From assembly GCF_023015765.1 (NCBI RefSeq), contig NZ_JALKAL010000011.1, positions 68,693-132,692 of the forward strand: a stretch of 64,000 nt of DNA, read 5' to 3'. Both the position numbers and the translations under genes were made by a program. The notes under the pieces were generated by a model. That model ran no database searches. It saw only the letters and a list, made by a program, of their open reading frames with translations, and had not been told where the DNA came from. Origin of the DNA: Ornithinimicrobium sp. F0845. GTDB taxonomy: Bacteria; Actinomycetota; Actinomycetes; Actinomycetales; Dermatophilaceae. Positions 20,372-29,245 of this stretch are shown piece after piece. The stretch's first letter is position 1, and every line of letters begins with the position of its first letter.

Positions 20372-21472
20372 TCAGCCCCGCTCGTCGGAGTCCGTGGAGC
20401 CGGACCCTGACGACGGGCCGTCCTGCGGGCTCGGGGTGCCGTCGGTCTCCCCGGACCCGGACGTGGGTCCTGCCTCGGCGGCCTCGGCCTCGGCGGACTC
20501 CCCACCGGGGGCTTCCGATCCCGCACCGGGACGGGCAGCGCCCTCGTCGTGCTTGGGCTCTGCGCCCGGGTGGATCTGCTCGGCTTCCTCGTCGAGCATC
20601 TTGACGGCGTGCCCGCCGAACTGGCCGCGGAGTGCGGCGACCGCCTGCATGGCGGGTGAGTTCTCCTGGCGGGAGGCGAACCGGGCGAAGAGCGCGGCGC
20701 TGAGCACCGGCATCGGCACGGCGTGCTCGATGCCCTCGATGAGCGTCCAGCGGCCCTCACCCGAGTCGCTGGTGTACTCGCTGATCCCCTCGAGCCCGGG
20801 CGTCTCGTCGAGGGAGCGCACCAGTAGGTCAAGCAGCCACGAACGCACCACGGTGCCGCGGGTCCACGCCTGGAAGACGCCCTTGACGTCCTTGACGGCG
20901 TCCTTGGCGGTGAGCAGCTCGAAGCCCTCGGCGTAGGCGTGCATGAGGCCGTACTCGATGCCGTTGTGCACCATCTTCGCGTAGTGGCCGGCACCGACGT
21001 CACCGGCGTGGACCCACCCCTCCTCGCGCGGCCCCTCCGGGCGGAGCGTGTCGAAGATCGGCAGCGCCTTCTGGACCCACTCCGTCTCGCCGCCGCACAT
21101 CAGCCCGTAACCCTCGGTGATGCCCCAGATGCCACCGGAGACGCCGCAGTCGACGTAGCCGATGCCCTTGGTCGCCAGCTGCTCGTGGTGCTTGACGTCG
21201 TCGGTGAAGTGGCTGTTGCCGCCCTCGATCACCAGGTCGCCCTCGCTGAGCAACTCGCCCAGCTCATCGACGGTGCTCTGCGTCGGAGCCCCGTGGGGCA
21301 CCATCACCCACACCACACGGGGGGCGTCCAGCGCCTCCACCAGCGCCTGCAGGCTGTCGACGTCGCGGACCTCGGGGTTCAGGTCGTAACCCACCACCTC
21401 GTGACCGCCCTTGCGCAGTCGGTCGCGCATGTTGGCGCCCATCTTGCCCAGTCCGATCATTCCCAGCTGCAT
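20372..21472 (-). CDS. gnd: 6-phosphogluconate dehydrogenase (decarboxylating), short type
   Basis: A 366-residue enzyme converting 6-phosphogluconate to ribulose-5-phosphate, CO2 and reduced NAD(P). The N-terminal Rossmann motif is MIGLGKMGANM, the substrate region GVSGGIWGITEGYGLMCGG, and the catalytic Lys lies in GAGHYAKMVHNGIEYGLM. It is the shorter (GndA/YqeC-like, about 300 residue) form. About 60 residues at the C-terminus (AEPKHDEGAARPGAGSEA... to the end) are Glu/Ser/Gly-rich and unlike the family. Location between dnaN and recF is conserved in Actinomycetota. Confidence 0.95.
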   Translation of the reverse strand: MQLGMIGLGKMGANMRDRLRKGGHEVVGYDLNPEVRDVDSLQALVEALDAPRVVWVMVPHGAPTQSTVDELGELLSEGDLVIEGGNSHFTDDVKHHEQLATKGIGYVDCGVSGGIWGITEGYGLMCGGETEWVQKALPIFDTLRPEGPREEGWVHAGDVGAGHYAKMVHNGIEYGLMHAYAEGFELLTAKDAVKDVKGVFQAWTRGTVVRSWLLDLLVRSLDETPGLEGISEYTSDSGEGRWTLIEGIEHAVPMPVLSAALFARFASRQENSPAMQAVAALRGQFGGHAVKMLDEEAEQIHPGAEPKHDEGAARPGAGSEAPGGESAEAEAAEAGPTSGSGETDGTPSPQDGPSSGSGSTDSDERG

Positions 21473-21539
21473 GGTCCTGGCTCCTTCGGTCGCGGTGGTC
21501 GTGTAATGCCGGTCGACCAGAGGTCGACCCCAGGTCTAC

Positions 21540-22673
21540 TCAACCAGCGAATCGGACGGGCATCAGCACATAGCGGTAGGTCTCGTCGGACTCACCGTCC
21601 ATCTCGGCCTGTCCGGAGAGGACCGCAGGCTTGGAGGGCTGGGTGAAACTGATCCGCGCGAAGGCGGTGCCCAGGGCGGACAGTCCGTCGAGCAGGAACT
21701 GCGGGTTGAACGCGATCTCCAGCTCGGGGCCGGTCAGGGTGCTCTCGATGGCCTCGCTGCCCTGGGCGTCGTCCCCGGTGCCCGCCTCGATCGCCACCTG
21801 ACCCTGGGAGAAGCGCAGGCGCACCGGGGTGTTGCGCTCGGCCACCAGCGCGACCCGGCGGACCGCCTCGAGGATCGTGTGGGTCTCGACCACGGCGACC
21901 GTGTCCACGCTGGAGGGGAAGATCGAGGTGACCTTGGGGTACTCACCGTCCAGCAGCCGCGTGGTGGCGCGGCGGGAGCCGGCCTCGAAGCCGATCAGCC
22001 CCTCGCCCCGGGCGGCGTCGCCGAGGGCCACCTGGATGGAGCCTGCGGCACCGAGCGCCTTGGCCGTCTCGGACAAGGTGCGCGCCGGGATCAGGGCCAC
22101 GTGCGAGACATTGGGGTCCTGCGGCGCCCAGGTGAGCTCGCGCATCGCCAGGCGGTAGCGGTCGGTTGCGAGCAGCGTCATCTTCTCGCCCTCGATCTCG
22201 ACGCGGACACCGGTGAGGATCGGCAGCGTGTCACCGCGGTCGGCCGCGATGGAGACCTGGCTGACGGCATTGGTGAAGACGTCGCCGGCCACGCTGCCGC
22301 TGCCCTCGCTCGAGCTGGGCAGCGACGGGTAGTCGCTCACCGGCATCTGGATCAGCGAGAACCGGCTGGAGCCGCACACCAGCTGGACCTTGGTGTTGTC
22401 CGTGGAGACCTCGACCGGCTTGTTCGGCAGGTTCCGCGCGATGTCGGCCAGCAGCCGGCCCAGCACGAGGACCTCGCCGCCCTCGGTGACGTCGGCCTCG
22501 ACGGTCACCGTGGCCGAGATCTCGTAGTCGAAGGCGGACAGGGTCAGGGTGCCCTGATCGTCGGCCTGCAGCAGCACTCCCGCGAGGACGGGGACCGGGG
22601 GGCGGCTGCTCAGGCCGCGAACGACCCACGCGACGGCTTCGGACAGGACATCGCGGTCTACGCGGAACTTCAC
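21540..22673 (-). CDS. dnaN: DNA polymerase III beta subunit (sliding clamp)
   Basis: A 377-residue clamp. The start MKFRVDRDVLSEAVAWVVRGLSSRPPVPVLAGVLL and end YRYVLMPVRFAG are characteristic; the three clamp domains each span about 120 residues. It tethers the replicative polymerase to DNA. GTG 22673 opens the gene at the left edge of oriC. Confidence 0.98.
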   Translation of the reverse strand: MKFRVDRDVLSEAVAWVVRGLSSRPPVPVLAGVLLQADDQGTLTLSAFDYEISATVTVEADVTEGGEVLVLGRLLADIARNLPNKPVEVSTDNTKVQLVCGSSRFSLIQMPVSDYPSLPSSSEGSGSVAGDVFTNAVSQVSIAADRGDTLPILTGVRVEIEGEKMTLLATDRYRLAMRELTWAPQDPNVSHVALIPARTLSETAKALGAAGSIQVALGDAARGEGLIGFEAGSRRATTRLLDGEYPKVTSIFPSSVDTVAVVETHTILEAVRRVALVAERNTPVRLRFSQGQVAIEAGTGDDAQGSEAIESTLTGPELEIAFNPQFLLDGLSALGTAFARISFTQPSKPAVLSGQAEMDGESDETYRYVLMPVRFAG

Positions 22674-23314
22674 GACGGTCAGCCCTTCACGGATGCGGTT
22701 GGTGGACTTTGTGGCCCGGGCCGACGGTCAGTCGGCGCGTGGATGATGACATTAGCCTCCCGGGTCCGATGCGCCAACACCTGGACCCTGACTCGGTGGT
22801 GATCGGTCGGGGGTCAGCAGGGACGCGGGGCGAGGCCTCCCCAGAAGATAGTTGGTCTTCGTCATAGGCGTTGTGGATCCTGTGGATAACCGTCGAGGAC
22901 CGCAGGTCGGCGCGGCGATTCACCGTGTGTATGCCGGGTGGACACCCTGGGGGAGGTGGAGCACCGGGTGGGGACGACGCGGCCCCGTCCACAGACCGGT
23001 GCCACGTCATACCAAGGATGTGCCCATCCCGGCCCGCGTTGGTCACAGGCACTCCCCGGGTCCTCCACAAGCACGCGGAGGGGCGGGCGTCCACGGACTG
23101 AGCCCCGTGGATGGACGGTAGGTGAACGGGAAAGTACTACCCACAGAGTTATCCACAGGCTGGGGACAAACTGGTGATGTTGCAGGTAAAGAGCGGGTAA
23201 AGCCGGTGGACGAAGCTGTGCACGCCCAACGCTGGGCGAGGCGAGGTCGTGTCACGAAGGCCTCGGCGATCAGCTCGCCGATCGTGGAGTCCGCCCACCT
23301 CGTGCCGCGAGTTG
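22674..23314. other. oriC: chromosomal replication origin oriC
   Basis: This 641-bp gene-free stretch between dnaA and dnaN is the usual actinobacterial origin. I see two perfect DnaA boxes TTATCCACA: 22881-22889 (minus) and 23149-23157 (plus). Degenerate boxes with one or two mismatches to TTATCCACA or TTGTCCACA lie at 22872-22880 (minus), 22985-22993, 23061-23069, 23137-23145, 23161-23169 (minus) and 23205-23213 (minus). The stretch 23120-23200 is relatively A/T-rich and is the best candidate for unwinding. No reading frame in it is convincing. Confidence 0.9.
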
Positions 23315-24847
23315 TCAGCGGGCGGACGCCTTGCGGATCTGGCCGGTGAGCTCGGTGATCTGGTCGTAGAGGGCGCGCCGCTCACCGATGAGCTGTCGGA
23401 TCTTGCGCTCGGCGTGCATCACGGTCGTGTGGTCTCGGCCGCCGAACTCCTTGCCGATCTGGGGCAGGGACATGTCGGTGAGCTCGCGGCTCAGGTACAT
23501 CGCGACCTGTCGGGCGTTGACCAGGGCGCGGGACCGGGAGGTGCCGCAGAGATCGTCGACGCTGATCCGGAAGTAGTCGGCGACCTCGGTCATGATCGTG
23601 CCGGCCGTGATCGCGGCGGCGTCACCGCTGGGGATGATGTCCTTGAGCACGTGCGCGGCCAGCTCGGCGCTGACCGGCTGCCCGGACAGCGAGGCGAAGG
23701 CGGTGACCCGGATCAGGGCGCCCTCGAGCTCGCGGATGTTGGTGGTGATCTTGCTGGCGATCAGCTCCAGCGTGTCATCCGGTGCCGTCATCCCCTCCTG
23801 GGCGGCCTTCTTCTTCAGGATCGCGATGCGCGTCTCCAGGTCCGGCGGCTGCACGTCGGTCAGCAGGCCCCACTCGAAGCGGCTGCGCATCCGGTCGGCG
23901 AAGCCGGACAGCTTCTTGGGGGGCTGGTCGGAGGTGATGACGACCTGCTTCTCGCTGTTGTGCAGCGTGTTGAAGGTGTGGAAGAACTCCTCGACCGTCT
24001 GCTCCTTGCCCTGCAGGAACTGGATGTCGTCGATGAGGAGGAAGTCGACGTTGCGGTAGCGCCGCTGGAACGCCCCGGCCTTGTCGTCGCGGATGCTGTT
24101 GATGAAGTCGTTGGTGAACTCCTCGGAGTTCACGTAGCGCACCCGCACGCCCGGGTAGAGGTTGCGGGCGTAGTGCCCGATCGCGTGGAGCAGGTGCGTC
24201 TTGCCCAGCCCGGACTCGCCGTAGATGAACAGCGGGTTGTAGGCGCGGGCGGGCGACTCGGCGACGGCGAGCGATGCGGCGTGGGCGAACCGGTTGGACG
24301 AGCCGGAGACGAAGGTGTCGAAGGTGTACTTCGGATTGAGCCGAGGGTCCATGTCGGCAGCCGGCTCGCCCTGGGCCGACGCGCCCGGCCGCGCGGAGCG
24401 GCCTCGTTCGCCGACTACGGGGCCACGGTCCTGGGGCGAGGTGCCGTTGTCCCAGGGCTGACCGTCGGCCTGCTCGGTGCGGGACGGGTCGGCGTGGGGT
24501 GGGGCGTCAACGTCCTGGGACTCACGGGATGGCGGCGAGTCCTGCGGTGTGGTCAAGGTGTCGGCCTCGCCCTCGACCTGACGCCGGAGCAGGTCGTCGA
24601 CCGTGATGGCCAGCCGCACATCGAGGGTCAGGACGCGGGAGAGCGCCTCGCGGACGGGCTCGCGCAGCGTGGTCTCGAGCGTTTCCTTGGTGTGCTCATA
24701 GGGCACGGCCAGCAGTGCGGTGGAGTCGATGAGTCCGACCAGGCGGACCATCGCCAGGTAGGCCCGGTCCCGGGGAGAGGTGTCGTCCTCCAGCTGCCCG
24801 ATGGTGTCGCGCCAGACCTCGGTGTAGTCGACTTCTGGCTGCGTCAC
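23315..24847 (-). CDS. dnaA: chromosomal replication initiator protein DnaA
   Basis: A 510-residue AAA+ initiator. Domain I covers about residues 1-90, a long Gln/Pro/Asp-rich domain II follows to about 165, then the ATPase ([21 protein letters not shown]; Walker [10 protein letters not shown]; Walker [11 protein letters not shown]) and domain IV with the DnaA-box-binding helix [18 protein letters not shown] 24847 has AAGGGG upstream. Two box-like sites at 24902-24922 lie in the leader, consistent with autoregulation. Confidence 0.98.
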   Translation of the reverse strand: MTQPEVDYTEVWRDTIGQLEDDTSPRDRAYLAMVRLVGLIDSTALLAVPYEHTKETLETTLREPVREALSRVLTLDVRLAITVDDLLRRQVEGEADTLTTPQDSPPSRESQDVDAPPHADPSRTEQADGQPWDNGTSPQDRGPVVGERGRSARPGASAQGEPAADMDPRLNPKYTFDTFVSGSSNRFAHAASLAVAESPARAYNPLFIYGESGLGKTHLLHAIGHYARNLYPGVRVRYVNSEEFTNDFINSIRDDKAGAFQRRYRNVDFLLIDDIQFLQGKEQTVEEFFHTFNTLHNSEKQVVITSDQPPKKLSGFADRMRSRFEWGLLTDVQPPDLETRIAILKKKAAQEGMTAPDDTLELIASKITTNIRELEGALIRVTAFASLSGQPVSAELAAHVLKDIIPSGDAAAITAGTIMTEVADYFRISVDDLCGTSRSRALVNARQVAMYLSRELTDMSLPQIGKEFGGRDHTTVMHAERKIRQLIGERRALYDQITELTGQIRKASAR

Positions 24848-25317
24848 GGTCGTGGACCCCTTAACTGTCGGCCTGGCCTCGGTCCACGTACCGTACCCCG
24901 AGTGTCCACAGGCTTATCCACACCTGTGCATAGATCCGTGGACAGAACTGACCGAAGCCGGGACCGTAACAAGGATGACGGTGCGAAGGCAAGTGCTGGA
25001 GCAGAGAATTTCTTGACCGAGCGGCAGTATGTCGGCGTGTCGCCACCGCGGTGCCGGCTGGACGGGCGATGATGGCCGGTTCGTCGGCGGTCGCCGGAGG
25101 TCCCGCCGGTTTGACCTGGGTCACCCCGCTCCCGTACCTTTGGAGACGGCCTGTTGTCTCGGCCGTTTTCGCCTGCCCACGAGTGGTGGCCCGCAGTTCA
25201 CGTCTTCTACGTGGGTCTCGACGGCGTGGGCTTTCGATTGCGGCCGGTCCGCGAGCCGCCCCACCCAGACCAATGTGTCAGGCAGCACGACCCAGTGCTG
25301 CGGTAACGGAGTACCAA
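24848..25317. promoter_or_regulatory. divergent dnaA-rpmH intergenic region with DnaA boxes
   Basis: This 470-bp gap carries a perfect DnaA box TTATCCACA (24914-24922) and a one- to two-mismatch box GTGTCCACA (24902-24910), both about 55-75 bp upstream of dnaA. The right part holds the rpmH promoter (25111-25140) and a roughly 170-base leader. I see no credible gene here. Box placement suggests DnaA control of its own transcription; this is inference. Confidence 0.7.
25111..25140 (+). promoter_or_regulatory. sigma-70-type promoter of rpmH operon
   Basis: TTGACC (25111-25116) and TACCTT (25135-25140) with an 18-base spacer closely fit a housekeeping promoter. Transcription would begin near 25147 and run through rpmH, rnpA, yidD and yidC. 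Confidence 0.7.
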
Positions 25318-25455
25318 GTGAGCAAGCGCACCTTCCAGCCCAACAACCGTCGTCGCGCCCGCGTGCACGGCTTCCGCCTGCGGATGCGCACCCGCGCCGG
25401 CCGTTCCATCCTGGCGTCCCGCCGGGCCAAGGGCCGCACCAAGCTGTCTGCCTGA
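25318..25455 (+). CDS. rpmH: 50S ribosomal protein L34
   Basis: A 45-residue, highly basic protein ([22 protein letters not shown]... [13 protein letters not shown]) matching L34 along its whole length. It starts with GTG 25318 behind a GGAG site; the frame is open much further upstream but only this start gives L34. It heads the conserved rpmH-rnpA-yidD-yidC string. Confidence 0.97.
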   Translation: MSKRTFQPNNRRRARVHGFRLRMRTRAGRSILASRRAKGRTKLSA

Positions 25456-25476
25456 GCAGCCCGAGCTGACCGCGCA

Positions 25477-25842
25477 GTGCTGCCGCGTCACCACCGTCTG
25501 ACCCGACCGCGGGACTTCTCCGCGGTGCTGCGGGGAGGCGGCAGTGTGACCCAGCGCCGACGCGCCGGCACGCCGCTGCTCGTGGTGCACTGCGCCGCGG
25601 TGACCGACTCGAGCCAACCGGCGCGGGTCGGTTTCATCGTGTCCCGGGCGGTCGGCAACTCCGTTGTGCGGCACCGTGTCTCGCGCCGCCTGCGGCACCT
25701 GGTGGCAGGTCGTTTGGGCACGCTGGCTCCGGGCACCGACCTGGTGGTCCGGGCCAACGCCGCTGCAGCAGGGGCGACCTCCGCGGCGCTCGGCGCGGCG
25801 CTCGACCAGGCGCTGACCAGTGTGTGCCGGGAGTCGCGATGA
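25477..25842 (+). CDS. rnpA: ribonuclease P protein component
   Basis: A 121-residue basic protein that assists the RNase P RNA in maturing tRNA 5' ends. The start [18 protein letters not shown] and the RNR-like signature [18 protein letters not shown] (residues about 59-76) are diagnostic. It begins with GTG 25477, 21 bases after rpmH, and its stop overlaps the yidD start. Confidence 0.95.
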   Translation: MLPRHHRLTRPRDFSAVLRGGGSVTQRRRAGTPLLVVHCAAVTDSSQPARVGFIVSRAVGNSVVRHRVSRRLRHLVAGRLGTLAPGTDLVVRANAAAAGATSAALGAALDQALTSVCRESR

Positions 25843-26135
25843 GCACCGCCGTGGGGGAGACGCGCACCGTGGGTGGCTACCTCGCGCTGCCGCTCATCTG
25901 GTTGGTGCGCGCCTACCAGGTCCTGGTCTCCCCGCTGCTCGGCCCCTCGTGCAAGTTCTACCCGTCGTGCTCGGCCTACGCGCTGACCGCGCTGCGCCGC
26001 TACGGCCCGGTGAAGGGAACCTGGCTGGCGGCCCGTCGGTTGGGTAGGTGCCACCCCTGGAGCCACGGGGGCGTGGACCACGTCCCCGCCCGGGAGTCAG
26101 GGCGTGACCCCGGACACCACGACACTGATCTCTGA
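25839..26135 (+). CDS. yidD: membrane protein insertion efficiency factor YidD
   Basis: A 98-residue protein with the YidD core [56 protein letters not shown], including the conserved three cysteines. YidD is membrane-associated and helps YidC-dependent insertion. ATG 25839 overlaps the rnpA stop by four bases. The C-terminal 25 residues ([20 protein letters not shown]) are a variable tail. Confidence 0.95.
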   Translation: MSTAVGETRTVGGYLALPLIWLVRAYQVLVSPLLGPSCKFYPSCSAYALTALRRYGPVKGTWLAARRLGRCHPWSHGGVDHVPARESGRDPGHHDTDL

Positions 26136-26188
26136 CCACACCAGCGGACGCACGTGAGATCGCGGCCCGCACCGACACCGAGGACCAC

Positions 26189-27202
26189 ATGCTAGACACT
26201 CTGCTCTGGCCGTTCACCTGGCTCGTCTCATCGATCCTGGCCGGTTTCCACTGGATCTTCGCCTCCCTGGGCATGGAGGACTCCAACGGCCTGACCTGGG
26301 CGCTGTGCATCGTCGGTCTGGTGATCGTCCTGCGACTTCTCCTGATGCCGCTCTTCGTGCGGCAGATCCACTCCCAGCGCCGGATGCAGATGATCCAGCC
26401 GGAGCTGATGAAGATCCAGAAGAAGTACAAGGGCAAGAAGGACGACATCTCCCGCCAGAAGATGCAGGAGGAGACCTTCGCCCTCTACAAGCGGCACGGG
26501 ACCAACCCGTTCTCCTCGTGCCTGCCGATCCTGGCGCAGATGCCGTTCTTCTTCGCGCTGTTCCGGATCCTGAACTCCGTCCCGGCCATCGCCAGCGGAG
26601 ACAAGACGGTGCCGGGCTTCTTCACCCAGGAGCTGGCCATCGCGATGAACGATGCGACGATCCTGGGCGCCAAGCTCTCCTCCAGCTTCCTGCACAGCGA
26701 CGACACCTCGGCCAAGATCCTGTCGGTGGTGCTGATCATCGCGATGTCGGTGACGACGTTCACCACCCAGCACCAGCTGATGCGCAAGAACATGCCGGCC
26801 GCGGCCCTGGACAACCCCATGGCACGGCAGCAGAAGATCCTGCTCTATGCCCTGCCCCTGATCTTCGCGGTCACCGGTGTCAACTTCCCGCTCGGCGTGC
26901 TCATCTACTGGACCGTGTCCAACCTGTGGACGATGTGCCAGCAGTTCTACGTGATCCGTCGTATGCCGGCACCTGGCTCCCCCGCCGAGAAGGCCCTGGA
27001 GGAGCGCCGCCTGGCCAAGGGCAAGCCGGTGAAGAAGATGCAGCTGACCCCCGCTCCCGAGGAGGCCGAGGTCAGTGGAGGTTCCGGTGGGGGTGGCTCC
27101 GGACTCAGCGGCACCGGGGGCACCGCACACCGCGGCGGCCAACGCGTCCAGCCCCGCAGCAAGAAGCGCAAGAAGAGCGGCAACCGTCCCAAGGGACGAT
27201 GA
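26189..27202 (+). CDS. yidC: membrane protein insertase YidC
   Basis: A 337-residue Oxa1/YidC-family insertase of the short, single-domain Gram-positive type. Helices include TLLWPFTWLVSSILAGFHWIFA, LTWALCIVGLVIVLRLLLMPLFV, NPFSSCLPILAQMPFFFALFRIL, ILSVVLIIAMSVTTF and LLYALPLIFAVTGVNFPLGVLIYWTVSNLWTM; the hydrophilic-groove Arg is in IVLRLLLMP. The C-terminus is Gly-rich and ends in a strongly basic RSKKRKKSGNRPKGR, which suits ribosome binding. It sits 53 bp downstream of yidD. Confidence 0.96.
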   Translation: MLDTLLWPFTWLVSSILAGFHWIFASLGMEDSNGLTWALCIVGLVIVLRLLLMPLFVRQIHSQRRMQMIQPELMKIQKKYKGKKDDISRQKMQEETFALYKRHGTNPFSSCLPILAQMPFFFALFRILNSVPAIASGDKTVPGFFTQELAIAMNDATILGAKLSSSFLHSDDTSAKILSVVLIIAMSVTTFTTQHQLMRKNMPAAALDNPMARQQKILLYALPLIFAVTGVNFPLGVLIYWTVSNLWTMCQQFYVIRRMPAPGSPAEKALEERRLAKGKPVKKMQLTPAPEEAEVSGGSGGGGSGLSGTGGTAHRGGQRVQPRSKKRKKSGNRPKGR

Positions 27203-27256
27203 CGAGCACGCTCGCACCCAGACCATGACCCACCCCCGCACAACCCAGGAGCCTTG

Positions 27257-27934
27257 GTGAGCACCGAACCCATGACACAGGGACAGCCCGATCAGGACCA
27301 GGACGAGTCGACCGTGGTCGACGTCGCACCTCTGCCGGAGGAGCCCGACCAGGATGCCGTTGGAGAGTCGGACGCGCCGGCGCAGGCCTCCGCGGAGACG
27401 TCCGAGGAGACCGGTGAGAGCAGTGCTCTCGCGGCGGACGGTGCTAGCCGTCGCGGTGGGCGTCACGAGCACCTCGAGCACGAGGGTGAGGTCGCGGCGG
27501 ACTTCCTGGAGACGTTGCTGGACATCGCGGACCTCGACGGCGACCTCGAGGTCAACGTCGAGGGCGACCGGGCGGCCGTGGCCATCGTCGACTCCGAGGA
27601 CGGGCCGGCTCCCAAGGCCCTCGTGGGTCGTGACGGCGCCGTGCTCGAGGCCCTCCAGGAGCTGACTCGGCTCGCGGTGCAGGCAGAGACGGGCGACCGG
27701 AGCCGGCTCATGCTGGACGTCGCCGGGCACCGTGCGGGCCGCCGGGCCCAGCTGGTGGAGCTGGCGCGGACCACCATCGAGCAGGTCAGGGAGAGTGGCG
27801 ATCGGGCCGAGCTCGAGCCGATGTCCGCCTTCGAGCGCAAGGTCGTCCACGACGAGGTGCTCGCGGCCGGACTCGTCTCGGAGTCCGAGGGCGCCGAGCC
27901 GCAGCGCTACGTCGTGATCCTGCCTGCTGGCTGA
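27257..27934 (+). CDS. khpB: KhpB/Jag RNA-binding protein (KH and R3H domains)
   Basis: A 225-residue protein. The first 80 residues are acidic and disordered; residues about 80-150 form a KH domain (AADFLETLLDIADLDGDLEVNVEGDRAAVAIV... KALVGRDGAVLEALQELTRLAV) and the C-terminal 70 an R3H domain (RAQLVELARTTIEQVRESGDRAELEPMSAFERKVVHDEV). KhpB homologues bind many RNAs and affect cell division. GTG 27257 follows CCAGGAG. It is followed by a strong hairpin. Confidence 0.93.
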   Translation: MSTEPMTQGQPDQDQDESTVVDVAPLPEEPDQDAVGESDAPAQASAETSEETGESSALAADGASRRGGRHEHLEHEGEVAADFLETLLDIADLDGDLEVNVEGDRAAVAIVDSEDGPAPKALVGRDGAVLEALQELTRLAVQAETGDRSRLMLDVAGHRAGRRAQLVELARTTIEQVRESGDRAELEPMSAFERKVVHDEVLAAGLVSESEGAEPQRYVVILPAG

Positions 27935-28018
27935 ATCGCGAGCGCTGCAGCCACGTCCCACCCCGTACGCACCGACCCACGCACGCACCGATTCAGGTAC
28001 GCACTGACCCACCCAGGA

Positions 28019-28052
28019 ACCGACCCACCCAGGACTTCCAGGGTGGGTCGGT
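28019..28052 (+). terminator. terminator after khpB
   Basis: Perfect 12-bp stem ACCGACCCACCC/GGGTGGGTCGGT (28019-28030, 28041-28052) with a ten-base loop. Three further near-copies of the left arm (ACCGACCCAC at 27971-27980, ACCGATTC, ACTGACCCACCC) precede it as a short imperfect direct repeat. The 280-bp gap from 27935 to 28214 otherwise holds only the parS site at its end. Confidence 0.75.
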
Positions 28053-28206
28053 GCGTGTCTGGAGGCAGGTGCCTGGTGTGTCACGCCGGGGTGACAGACT
28101 GTGCAGCGGTCGGAGCCGCAGGAGGATTCGCAGCAGACAGGCGCGGGGCAGCGCGCACGCGCCCGCCCCGCCCCGCGACACACTCGGAACAGCGCAGGAT
28201 GGAGGA

Positions 28207-28222
28207 CGTTTCACGTGAAACA
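28207..28222. other. parS: parS site 1 (overlaps rsmG start)
   Basis: CGTTTCACGTGAAACA matches the parS consensus TGTTTCACGTGAAACA at 15 of 16 bases. ParB loads here to organise and segregate the origin. The GTG inside the palindrome is the likely rsmG start codon. Confidence 0.93.
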
Positions 28223-29018
28223 CGAGATGGGACAGGCGGGTCTGCCCGGGCGGCCACCGCCCGTCGCGGCTGAGGTCTTTGGCAACCGCCTGCCGCTCGC
28301 CGAACACTTCGCGCACCTCCTGGCGGACACGGGCGTGACGCATGGTCTGATCGGTCCACGGGAGACCCCACGGCTCTGGGACCGCCACCTGCTCAACTGC
28401 GGCGTCGTGGAGTCCGTGCTGCCGCACCGGACTCGGCTGGTCGACGTTGGATCCGGCGCCGGACTCCCCGGGATGGTCCTGGCCATCGCGCGGCCTGACC
28501 TGGATGTGGTGCTCGTCGAGCCGATGCTGCGCCGCACCACGTGGCTGGAGACCGCGGCTGCGGAACTGTCTCTCGGCAACGTCCAGGTGTTGCGCGGCCG
28601 GGCGCAGGACTTCTGGGGCAAGCTGCGGGCACCGGTCGTGACAGCACGCGCGGTGGCCCGCATCGGTGAGCTGGCCTCCTGGTGCCTCCCGCTGCTGGAG
28701 GCCGACGGCAGGTTGATGGCGCTCAAGGGGGCCAGTGCCGCGCAGGAGCTCGCCGAGGACGAGGCGACCGTCCGCCGCGCAGGCGGACGAGAGACCCAGG
28801 TCATCGTGCTCGGGGAGGACGTGCTGCCGGAGCCGACCAGACTCGTCGAGGTGCGCATCGGCCCCTCGACGGTGCGCCCGACGGTGCCCGCCCAACAGAA
28901 CGGCAAGAGCCCCGGCCGTCGGCGCAGGCCCACGCCGGGAGGCCAGCCCGGCGCACAGAACCAGCGGTCCGCGCCCCACCGGCGTGGGTCCACGGAACCG
29001 GGACCACGTGGGAGATGA
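28215..29018 (+). CDS. rsmG: 16S rRNA (guanine-N7) methyltransferase RsmG
   Basis: A 267-residue SAM-dependent methyltransferase of 16S rRNA G527 (GidB). Motifs: LIGPRETPRLWDRHLLNC, the SAM loop LVDVGSGAGLPGMVLAIARPDLDVVLVE and VTARAVARIGELASW. A basic, Pro/Gly/Arg-rich tail of about 50 residues ends the protein. I prefer GTG 28215 because GGAGG (28201-28205) is nine bases upstream; ATG 28227 is an in-frame alternative. The start codon lies within a parS palindrome, so ParB binding could affect expression. Confidence 0.93.
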   Translation: MKHEMGQAGLPGRPPPVAAEVFGNRLPLAEHFAHLLADTGVTHGLIGPRETPRLWDRHLLNCGVVESVLPHRTRLVDVGSGAGLPGMVLAIARPDLDVVLVEPMLRRTTWLETAAAELSLGNVQVLRGRAQDFWGKLRAPVVTARAVARIGELASWCLPLLEADGRLMALKGASAAQELAEDEATVRRAGGRETQVIVLGEDVLPEPTRLVEVRIGPSTVRPTVPAQQNGKSPGRRRRPTPGGQPGAQNQRSAPHRRGSTEPGPRGR

Positions 29019-29217
29019 TGCAGGGGATGAAAACCCTCACCCTCAAGGAGCCGACGACTCGCCTCGGATGGCCTACCCAGGACCGCGGCGTCGCAGAGCC
29101 AGCACTCCTCGATGGTGCCGGCACGACGATCGTCACGGGACGCTCTGCGGCGAAGGTCGGGTGGCCAGGTGCGTGCACAGCAGCCCCAAGTGCGGGGTCT
29201 CCCAGCGAACCAGGGCG

Positions 29218-29233
29218 TGTTTCACGTGAAACG
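29218..29233. other. parS: parS site 2
   Basis: TGTTTCACGTGAAACG matches the parS consensus at 15 of 16 bases. It lies 13 bp upstream of the chosen parA start. Confidence 0.93.
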
Positions 29234-29245
29234 GAGTCTTCGGCC

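Noticed and set aside
27960-28052. ACCGACCCAC repeats as an origin-like iteron set
   Set aside because: They are imperfect, short, and end in a clear terminator stem; DnaA boxes and oriC lie elsewhere.
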